NCBI GenBank assembly: GCA_964493385.1
Contig: CAZBNW010000029.1
Location: 1-25,096, forward strand
DNA: 25,096 nt
DNA from: Loki-b32 sp964493385
Lineage (GTDB): Archaea > Asgardarchaeota > Lokiarchaeia > Sigyniarchaeales > SOKP01
Reading direction: 5' to 3'
Under the pieces are notes generated by a model. It worked only from the letters and a program-made list of their open reading frames with translations. It was not told where the DNA came from and made no database searches. The position numbers and the translations under genes are program-made. Positions 1-6,342 of the stretch are shown here, piece by piece (position 1 is the stretch's first letter; the number at the start of each line of letters is the position of its first letter).

Positions 1-45
1 AGTTATGCTGATAAATTAGGTATATTATACGAGCCTGTTTCATAA
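1..45 (+). CDS. C-terminal end of an unidentified protein (partial)
   Basis: Frame 1 is open from the window edge and gives a 14-residue tail, SYADKLGILYEPVS, before TAA at 43-45. The other two plus frames close within a few codons. The residue composition looks like ordinary protein, unlike the Lys/Asn/Ile/Phe noise seen in non-coding DNA here, so it is probably the end of a gene upstream of the FKBP gene. It is too short to name. Confidence 0.35.
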   Translation, partial: SYADKLGILYEPVS

Positions 46-112
46 AGATGTCTTTTATTAATAAAATCTATAAGTAATCAAATATTCTAAAACTTAACTT
101 TTTATTACTCTA

Positions 113-122
113 CTTTTAAAAA
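113..122 (+). promoter_or_regulatory. TATA-like box for the FKBP gene
   Basis: The stretch CTTTTAAAAA lies about 25 nt before the ATG at 142, the usual archaeal distance from TATA box to transcription start. No Shine-Dalgarno motif lies before the ATG, so a leaderless or nearly leaderless transcript is likely. It was found by eye only. Confidence 0.4.
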
Positions 123-141
123 TTAGTATAATTGATTTGTA

Positions 142-1254
142 ATGTCGCTTAAATTAGAAGATGTAAAGGGGATTGGCAAAAAAATTGATTCATTAAAAGA
201 AGCAGGGATAGACTCGGTTGAAAAATTAGGTAAAGCAAATGTGGAAGAATTAACAGAATTAAAGGGTATTGGAAAAGCTACTGCCCAAAAAATGATAGAT
301 AATGCCAAAGAATTATTAGATCAAAAAACTGAAGAAGAAAAAACAGGAGTAACGGAGAAACAAGAAGATGAAGAAGAGAAGAAAATTCAAGAGGAAATCA
401 AAAAATTAGAAGAGAAAAAGGCAAAATTACAAGGAAAAAAAGTAGAAGAAGGAGATTTTATTCTTGTAAAAATTACTGGGCGAACACAAAAGGGTAGGAT
501 TTTTAGAGTTTCCTCAGAACAAGATGCCAAAAAAGCTGGTATTTATGATGAAAATAAGGCTAAGCAAGGATATTACACCCCGGAATTTGTTATCGTGGGA
601 AAACCAGGATTTGTAAATGAGGGTCTTACTGAAATTATTAAAGAAATGAACTTTTTTGAGAAAAAATCGGTTAGAATTCCGCCCACTAAAGCTTTTGGAA
701 AAAGGGAACCACAGAAGATTGAAAGAATTGGTATTGCAAAATTCAGAAGATTAAATGAGGGAAAAAATCCTGAAATTGGAAAAGAATTCGTTAAACAAAC
801 TCAAGGGCAAGTACAACGAGGTACTGTTACAAATATTTTACAAGGAAGAGTTATTGTTGATTACAATCACCCTTTAGCAGGGCAATCCATAGATTACAAT
901 TTGGAAATAATCGATAAAATTGAAGATTTCAATGAAAAAATAGAATATTTTATGGTTAACAAAGGAATTCCACAACAAAATATTTCCGATTTTCAAGTTA
1001 GTTATATTCCTAAGAATAAGACTCTTGAGATAACTATTCCAAAGATGTTTCTTTTTCAGAATTTAACATATGTCAAATTCGGATTAGCAATGGATTTACA
1101 AACTCATATGTCAGAAGAAATTGATGATGTTAAATTTATTGAAGTCTATGAAAAAATACCTTTACCAGCAACCCCATCTGAATCTGTTATGAAAAAAGTT
1201 GAAGAATTTAATAAAGAACAAGAAGATAAAGAAGAAAATAAAAAATCAAATTAA
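142..1254 (+). CDS. Long-type FKBP peptidyl-prolyl isomerase with N-terminal helix-hairpin-helix
   Basis: The predicted role is cytosolic prolyl cis-trans isomerase and chaperone. Residues 5-55 form a helix-hairpin-helix unit with two GIGK turns (10-13 and 42-45), of the kind that contacts DNA or other proteins. Residues 62-100 are a highly charged Glu/Lys coiled coil. Residues 101-258 are the FKBP domain with the insert-in-flap of archaeal and SlyD-type FKBPs: IPPTKAFGKREP at 179-190 and DYNHPLAGQ at 240-248. Residues 260-350 match in position the C-terminal domain of long archaeal FKBPs, and the tail is Glu/Lys-rich. At 370 aa it exceeds the usual 220-260 aa because of the HhH and coiled-coil addition. 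The Asp that often follows the beta-2 Phe is Arg122 here. The FKBP assignment is firm; the function of the HhH part is unknown. Confidence 0.9.
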   Translation: MSLKLEDVKGIGKKIDSLKEAGIDSVEKLGKANVEELTELKGIGKATAQKMIDNAKELLDQKTEEEKTGVTEKQEDEEEKKIQEEIKKLEEKKAKLQGKKVEEGDFILVKITGRTQKGRIFRVSSEQDAKKAGIYDENKAKQGYYTPEFVIVGKPGFVNEGLTEIIKEMNFFEKKSVRIPPTKAFGKREPQKIERIGIAKFRRLNEGKNPEIGKEFVKQTQGQVQRGTVTNILQGRVIVDYNHPLAGQSIDYNLEIIDKIEDFNEKIEYFMVNKGIPQQNISDFQVSYIPKNKTLEITIPKMFLFQNLTYVKFGLAMDLQTHMSEEIDDVKFIEVYEKIPLPATPSESVMKKVEEFNKEQEDKEENKKSN

Positions 1255-1269
1255 CTTAATAAAAACTCT

Positions 1270-2223
1270 TTACGTAACTCGAATTTTCGTAACAAGTTCT
1301 TGTTTTTTTTTTTCCTTCTCTTTCTTATATTCAGCCTTTTTTTTGCGATATTGAGTGCGTTTTCGCTGATATTCCATTCTTCTTTTTAGGGATTTACCCT
1401 TCTTTTTCAAATACTCCTTTCTAGCTTTTTTATATTCTTTTTTTGCTTTTTTATAATCCTTTTTAGTCTTTTTATAGTGTTTATATTTCTTCTTTATTTC
1501 ATGTCGAAGATCTTTACTGATATCTCCTACTCCCAATTCACTTAATTGTTCTTTAAACCTCTCAAATGATTCAAACCTAATTACTATAATTCCTAATTCT
1601 CTAGCTGGGACTAGATTTTGAATTTTATCATCAATAAAAATACATTTTTTTGGTTTTGTGTCTAATTTTTTTAGAACATATTTGCATTTATCCATATCTG
1701 GTTTGATGAATCCAATTTCATTGGATAAGAAAACATTATCAAAAGTATCATAAAATCCTCTTAATATATTAGATTTAGCATGGATATCATGAGTATTTGA
1801 CATCAAACTTACAGTATAATCTGCGTGATGTAAACGTTCTATTATTTCTGCCATTTCTGATGATATATTTGTTACTTGAGAATATAAATCAAACCAAAGC
1901 TCAACGTAATATTCTGCATTTACTTTTTTAGGAGGTAATGCTCCATTCTTTTTTTGAAAAGGATAATAATATTTATTAAAAATCTTCTCTAAAAATTCAC
2001 GAGAAGAAATTCTTCCAGAACTTAAGCTCCTTTTAATTTTCCTTATGTATGAATTCTCATCACGGGGTATAGAAATGTTTAAATCTGATTCAATCATATC
2101 GAGTAAGTTCTTTAATACAAAAGTTTTTTCAATCATTACCCCCCCAAAATCAAAAATGAAGTGTTTTATTTTATATAATCTGACTTTCTGTTTTTCAGAA
2201 AGTAATTCCTTTTGAACACTCAT
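1270..2223 (-). CDS. HAD-superfamily hydrolase-like protein with Lys/Tyr heptad tail
   Basis: Residues 20-232 show HAD motifs in order: motif I FDFGGV with nucleophile Asp25, motif II SNT at 142-144, motif III Lys174 in GFIKPD, and motif IV DD at 198-199. The second Asp of the classic DxD phosphatase motif is Gly27, as in the DFGGV/YihX-like branch, so phosphatase activity is not certain. Residues 240-317 are an extremely basic tail with Tyr at 250, 257, 264, 271, 285, 292 and 299, an exact seven-residue period (position 278 is Ser), within YKKxKKE-like units. It is the last gene of a minus-strand operon after two ATP-grasp genes (29 nt gap), which hints at a phosphate-ester substrate linked to them. 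The substrate is unknown. Confidence 0.8.
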   Translation of the reverse strand: MSVQKELLSEKQKVRLYKIKHFIFDFGGVMIEKTFVLKNLLDMIESDLNISIPRDENSYIRKIKRSLSSGRISSREFLEKIFNKYYYPFQKKNGALPPKKVNAEYYVELWFDLYSQVTNISSEMAEIIERLHHADYTVSLMSNTHDIHAKSNILRGFYDTFDNVFLSNEIGFIKPDMDKCKYVLKKLDTKPKKCIFIDDKIQNLVPARELGIIVIRFESFERFKEQLSELGVGDISKDLRHEIKKKYKHYKKTKKDYKKAKKEYKKARKEYLKKKGKSLKRRMEYQRKRTQYRKKKAEYKKEKEKKKQELVTKIRVT

Positions 2224-2252
2224 CTTCTAGATTATGCAAGATAAAATTATTA

Positions 2253-3047
2253 TTAATGATTATGGTATTTTCTAACTTGTTTTAAAATAAGATCACATAT
2301 CGTTTTGACTGGAGAAATATTATCAATTTGCCACTGGCTGAATTCGGGAAAAGTTCCCACATCAACAGTAAATAATCTATTACTATTATGTTCTCTAATA
2401 AGATCTAAATGACCAAATAATACTTTACCATTAAAATAATTTTTCCATTTATTAATCAGTTTTTTTATATCATTTGGAGTTTTGATTTTTTCCATATCAG
2501 TATGCTCATTTGCTAAAGGAGCTTTAACTAAGGTACAAATAACATCATCTATAAAATAAACATTTAAATGTATACCTTCGATATATTTTTCTAAATATAA
2601 TATTTTGTTATTCCCATTATTTAAATCTTCAATTGATTCAATGATTCTAACTCCCCTACTTCCCGAGCCCATAATAGGTTTTAAGATTAGAGGGAAATCT
2701 TTTGATTGAAGTCGATCTTTAAAGATTTCCAAAGTTCCTAAATAAATGTCAGGAGCTAAAAAACCAATACTTTTAAGCAAAGAATGAGATGCTATTCGAT
2801 TTTTCTGTTTAAAAGAAATGTGAGGATCTGGAATAACTGGAATATCATTAGCTTCCAAATAATAACCAGCATAAATAAAAAAGAGTGATTTCGATTTTAA
2901 AATATAAAAATCATTATTAAAGAGAGACTCATTTATTGCCAGATTTTCTAAGGTAAATATTGAAACATTATACCCTTCATTTTCAAAATAATCTTTTATC
3001 TTGCCTGTCATCATTGTTGTTCTTTTTGATAAAATACCGATATTCAT
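2253..3047 (-). CDS. ATP-grasp protein A (RimK/ITPK-like fold)
   Basis: This 264-aa protein has the ATP-grasp layout. The ATP lysine is Lys123 in ILKP, followed by a glycine-rich loop GSGSRG at 127-132. A later strand has HLDL with Asp215, and the metal-binding strand reads VDVGTFPEF at 228-236. The usual D-x-N magnesium motif is Asp229-Val-Gly231, so one ligand position is altered. ATP-grasp enzymes join a carboxylate or alcohol acceptor to phosphate or an amine through ATP; the acceptor cannot be read from sequence. The ATG lies 13 nt after the stop of the preceding ATP-grasp gene, so the two are probably co-transcribed and perhaps work as a pair. It could be a peptide or amino-acid ligase as well as a kinase. 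Confidence 0.8.
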   Translation of the reverse strand: MNIGILSKRTTMMTGKIKDYFENEGYNVSIFTLENLAINESLFNNDFYILKSKSLFFIYAGYYLEANDIPVIPDPHISFKQKNRIASHSLLKSIGFLAPDIYLGTLEIFKDRLQSKDFPLILKPIMGSGSRGVRIIESIEDLNNGNNKILYLEKYIEGIHLNVYFIDDVICTLVKAPLANEHTDMEKIKTPNDIKKLINKWKNYFNGKVLFGHLDLIREHNSNRLFTVDVGTFPEFSQWQIDNISPVKTICDLILKQVRKYHNH

Positions 3048-3060
3048 TTTCTTTTTACCT

Positions 3061-3879
3061 TTACCTCTTTGCTTGTTCTAATAGAAAATCTGCAACAATT
3101 TTATGACCATCTTTCATATAATTAAAATTAGGAGTACAGTTAATATCTGTTAGAAAAAATTGATTATCACTTGATCTTAGAAAATCAAGAGAAGTCACTT
3201 TTAAATCCATAACTTCCATTGCTTTATAACAATATTCCTTTAATTCTGGAATTTCATTAATTTCCTGTCTAGATTCTAATTTATTGGGATTTATTAATAT
3301 CGGTAATTGTTTATAGAAATACACATTTTCTCCAATACCATAAATCTTATATTCCCATTCACTTTTAATAAATTTTTGATAGTAAAGATACTTGTATTTT
3401 ATATCTGTTCCGTCAACTTCATCCAAAGCTCTTTTATCAGCGATCTTAAAATGGCTATTTTGTTGATTTATTATGGGATTAAATTTATAATTTCTTTGGT
3501 CAACGATGTTTTTTATAATAAAATCATTAAATGGAGGTAAAAGACCTTCAGGGCTTAATGAAAAATCTGGTACGGGAATACCTGCTTTTTTTAGATAAGT
3601 ACTATTGAGGAACCGATTAACAGCTAACCAGATTGCTTTATATGAATTTATTACGGGAATTGTAGTTTGTTCTTCAATTAATTTTACTAATCCTAAAATT
3701 AATGTACCCTTTGCTTTAACGAAAAATATGTCCTCGTCGAACTTTAATTCAGAACTCTTTAAAAGATATGATTCTTCGATATAAAAATTCACTTCTGCTA
3801 AGGATCTTAAATATTCTAAGAAATCTGTGACTTTATAACTTAAATGATAATTATCAATTATAATGCCTACTTTTTTCAC
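3061..3879 (-). CDS. ATP-grasp protein B (divergent, ITPK/RimK-like)
   Basis: This is a 272-aa protein starting at GTG (3877-3879). Features of the fold include IPVPDFSL at 101-108 (the pre-grasp to grasp linker common in this superfamily), candidate ATP lysine Lys123 in IIKN, a strand YYQKFIKSEWEYKIYGIG at 166-183 that parallels the QEFI..YKVYVIG strand of ITPK and RimK proteins, Asp232 in SLDF, and the metal motif TDINCTPNF at 244-252 with Asp245 and Asn247 intact. The glycine-rich loop is weak. It is first in a minus-strand operon with ATP-grasp A and the HAD protein. A TATA-like CTTTAAA (minus strand, about 3901-3907) sits 25 nt before the GTG, consistent with a leaderless start. The substrate is unknown. 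Confidence 0.75.
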   Translation of the reverse strand: MKKVGIIIDNYHLSYKVTDFLEYLRSLAEVNFYIEESYLLKSSELKFDEDIFFVKAKGTLILGLVKLIEEQTTIPVINSYKAIWLAVNRFLNSTYLKKAGIPVPDFSLSPEGLLPPFNDFIIKNIVDQRNYKFNPIINQQNSHFKIADKRALDEVDGTDIKYKYLYYQKFIKSEWEYKIYGIGENVYFYKQLPILINPNKLESRQEINEIPELKEYCYKAMEVMDLKVTSLDFLRSSDNQFFLTDINCTPNFNYMKDGHKIVADFLLEQAKR

Positions 3880-4095
3880 TTTTTAACCTAAGAAGTCTGT
3901 TTTAAAGAAAAATTTTACTTTTCTTGATATTAATTAAATAAAAAATATAAATAACATTAATATAGATTCTGAAGCTTCTTTTATTCTTAGAACTAATTAT
4001 GATATAATATAAAGACAAATATACACCTATATAGAATCATTATATTTATATATCTTAATTTATTCATAATCTATCAAATAAATAGGGTTTTTTGG
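3880..4095. promoter_or_regulatory. Divergent promoter region between two ATP-grasp genes
   Basis: This 216-bp AT-rich spacer separates two divergently read ATP-grasp genes. On the minus strand CTTTAAA at about 3901-3907 fits a leaderless start at 3879. On the plus strand TATATTTATATAT at 4041-4053 lies about 49 nt before the GTG at 4096, implying a short leader. No operator-like palindrome was recognised. Confidence 0.4.
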
Positions 4096-5010
4096 GTGTC
4101 TAATAAGCTAAATAGAATCTACATTGGCTCTATTTGTAATCGCGATCTCGAAGTTTTTGAAAAAATCAAAAAGTTCTGTAATAGAAACTATAATCTTTCT
4201 ATTATTAATCTTTTAAAGAAGGGATCAAATAATTTTAATGCTAAGTATTTAAAGAAACAATTAAAGAAATACCCTATTTCATTAATAATTGTCAAATTAT
4301 TATCTGAAGAATCAAATCAAGAAATCTATAAAGCGCTTCGTGAGACTGCCCCGAATATTCCTCTACTAAATAGTTCACGAGCGGTTGAAATGTGTGAGAG
4401 TAGAACTCAAATCTTTAAGTTTATGGAGCAAAGAGTTAAGAAATTAAACATCCCTGAAACTTTTCTTTCAATGAAAGAAGCTTATAAAGCCTGTTCTAAT
4501 GGTACTAAAGTTATCATAAAACGCGATATCCACAATATACCAAATTTACCAAAGAATGATAGAATTGTAGGAATAGCAAAAAACACTTCCCAATTCAAGA
4601 AATTGGTTAAATTTTTTCGAGAAGACGAGTTGTTTTTTCAAGAATATTTAAAAAAAACTGATATCATCTATAAAATATATGTAATTGATCGTTGGGCAGT
4701 ATCTATTACATCACATAATAGATTACGTGAGAGAGATAATTTATCTCCTTTAGAATTAATCCATATTCGAGTGCCTATTGATAAACAATTGAAAAGAAGA
4801 ATTTTACGATTAGGGAGAAAAATTGGTATGTCTGTTTTTGGTGTTGATTATGTATTAACTGAAGAGGGGACACCCTACATTATAGATATTAATGACTTTC
4901 CAAGTTTTAGAAGGATACCTGAAGCAGTGAGCTTGATATCAGATTATATCTATAATATAGTTCTTATGCAACAACAACTATTTAAAACCCCTGCTAAAGT
5001 TAGAGGTTAA
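4096..5010 (+). CDS. ATP-grasp protein C, inositol phosphate kinase (ITPK1)-like
   Basis: This 304-aa protein starts at GTG. The middle strand FQEYLKKTDIIYKIYVI (181-197) closely parallels the QNFIxHxxxxYKVxVVG strand of eukaryotic inositol 1,3,4-trisphosphate 5/6-kinases. The late motifs VFGVD (247-251) and YIIDINDFPSF (261-271) parallel their LFGVD and VIDINxFPGY, with Asp251, Asp264 and Asn266 as metal ligands. Lys142 is the likely ATP lysine. The N-terminal 120 residues are a Rossmann-like pre-grasp domain. It lies next to inositol-3-phosphate synthase, whose product Ins(3)P is a known entry substrate for ITPK1 enzymes. The fold is well supported. The inositol phosphate substrate is an inference; a RimK-type ligase is the alternative. 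Confidence 0.8.
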   Translation: MSNKLNRIYIGSICNRDLEVFEKIKKFCNRNYNLSIINLLKKGSNNFNAKYLKKQLKKYPISLIIVKLLSEESNQEIYKALRETAPNIPLLNSSRAVEMCESRTQIFKFMEQRVKKLNIPETFLSMKEAYKACSNGTKVIIKRDIHNIPNLPKNDRIVGIAKNTSQFKKLVKFFREDELFFQEYLKKTDIIYKIYVIDRWAVSITSHNRLRERDNLSPLELIHIRVPIDKQLKRRILRLGRKIGMSVFGVDYVLTEEGTPYIIDINDFPSFRRIPEAVSLISDYIYNIVLMQQQLFKTPAKVRG

Positions 5011-5027
5011 AAATAAAAATTATTTAT

Positions 5028-6122
5028 CTATCGCTCTCTTTTATTTTCTATGAACTCTAAAAGTCTTTTTTTGGCGATATAATCATCTAATTGCTCTGGA
5101 GGATGTTTAGCAAAAAAAGAGCATGCTGATTGTAGAATACCTCCAATTTTTCTATCTTTTGCAATTTTACTGACCCTGATACAATCTGCGATAATTCCTG
5201 CGGAATTATTACCATCTTCTACAAACATAGTAATATCTACTCTAACCGGAGCACCCCCAAAAACACGTCCTTCCAGCCTCATATAAGCCTCTTTTTGATT
5301 TTTTAAAAAAGGAATATAATCTACAGCAGAAATTTGACAATCTACTATATCTTTATTTTGGAGATTGGCAATTACAGCTTGAGTTTTAGATTGTCGTTTT
5401 CCTTCTTCGTATCTTAAAGAACCACTTGGCATGGGTGTTAACAAATTACAAAAATCACTGGAACCACCCCAATCAAGTTGAATAGTTTTATCCAATATAG
5501 CTCCCCGCATTGGAAAGAGATTAGTTAAGGTTCTATGAATGATTGTAGCTCCAATTTGTGATTTTACATCGTCTCCTATTAATGCCAAGTTTAACTTCTC
5601 TGCTTTTCTAACTATCTCTGGTTCTTTAACCACATGTGACGGCATTCCGTTTACGACGCATGATCCTGCTTCAAGTGCACTCATAGCAGAAAATTTGACA
5701 GCTTTATGCGCTCCTGTTGGAAGTAAGATTACAGTAACATCAGTATTTTTACTCTTTATTTCATTAGTAACATCAGCAGATTTTTGAGTATGATCTACTG
5801 GTATAATATTTTTAATATTACTGTCTAATCCATCCATTATTGGACCTCTGATTACAGGAGCATTTAAAAAATCAGGTTCAAAAAGTTTCATATTACAGTT
5901 TGGTTCTGCAAAAATAGCTTCACTAAGATCTTTTCCAACTTTATTAGAATTGACATCTATCCCTAATACAAAATTAATGTTGTTTAAATTATATTGGGTA
6001 ATCTCTGGTAATATCCCAACTGTTTTTTCTGGATTTTTCTTGTAATTTTCCACTCCTTGTACGAGAGCCGATGCCACATCGCCTACTCCTATTATGGCAA
6101 CATTAATAATTTTATTAGCCAT
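5028..6122 (-). CDS. ino1: Inositol-3-phosphate synthase (MIPS)
   Basis: It converts glucose 6-phosphate to 1D-myo-inositol 3-phosphate with bound NAD, the committed step to inositol lipids and soluble inositol phosphates. The N-terminal Rossmann motif is GVGDVAS at 12-18 (GVGNCAS in many homologues). Further family marks are LLPTGAHKAVKFSAMSAL, VVNGMPSHVV, GDDVKSQIGATIIHR, the IQLDWGGSSDF region, RQSKTQAV (the SKT motif) and VDITMFVEDGNNSAG. At 364 aa it is the short archaeal/actinobacterial form. Its stop faces the stop of ATP-grasp C across 17 nt. In archaea MIPS feeds archaetidylinositol headgroups; here the flanking kinase-like ATP-grasp genes suggest a further use. Confidence 0.95.
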   Translation of the reverse strand: MANKIINVAIIGVGDVASALVQGVENYKKNPEKTVGILPEITQYNLNNINFVLGIDVNSNKVGKDLSEAIFAEPNCNMKLFEPDFLNAPVIRGPIMDGLDSNIKNIIPVDHTQKSADVTNEIKSKNTDVTVILLPTGAHKAVKFSAMSALEAGSCVVNGMPSHVVKEPEIVRKAEKLNLALIGDDVKSQIGATIIHRTLTNLFPMRGAILDKTIQLDWGGSSDFCNLLTPMPSGSLRYEEGKRQSKTQAVIANLQNKDIVDCQISAVDYIPFLKNQKEAYMRLEGRVFGGAPVRVDITMFVEDGNNSAGIIADCIRVSKIAKDRKIGGILQSACSFFAKHPPEQLDDYIAKKRLLEFIENKRER

Positions 6123-6145
6123 GATATTTTCTTATATAAAATGAT

Positions 6146-6155
6146 TATATTTAAA
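6146..6155 (-). promoter_or_regulatory. TATA-like box for inositol-3-phosphate synthase
   Basis: Read on the minus strand, TTTAAATATA lies about 25-30 nt before the ATG at 6122, suiting a nearly leaderless start. The rest of the 220-bp divergent spacer to the glycoside hydrolase gene (6156-6342) is AT-rich with no site I can name. Confidence 0.35.
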
Positions 6156-6342
6156 TAATTTTAATATGAAGAATTGAATTGGTATATTCATTTATGAAAA
6201 TAGTAAATAATTTTGACTTAAATATCAATGCTATAGACTTGAAGAAATAACAATTGTTGAATTAAATTTATTATATTCTTCAATATTTACTTAATCATCT
6301 TTTAGAATGACTAAGTTAAAAAATAAAATCTAAGTGTTTTAA

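Noticed and set aside
5539..5787. Plus-strand open frame opposite the MIPS gene
   Set aside because: It lies wholly within a strongly identified gene on the other strand. The same applies to the frames opposite the EF-2, ATP-grasp and glycoside hydrolase genes.
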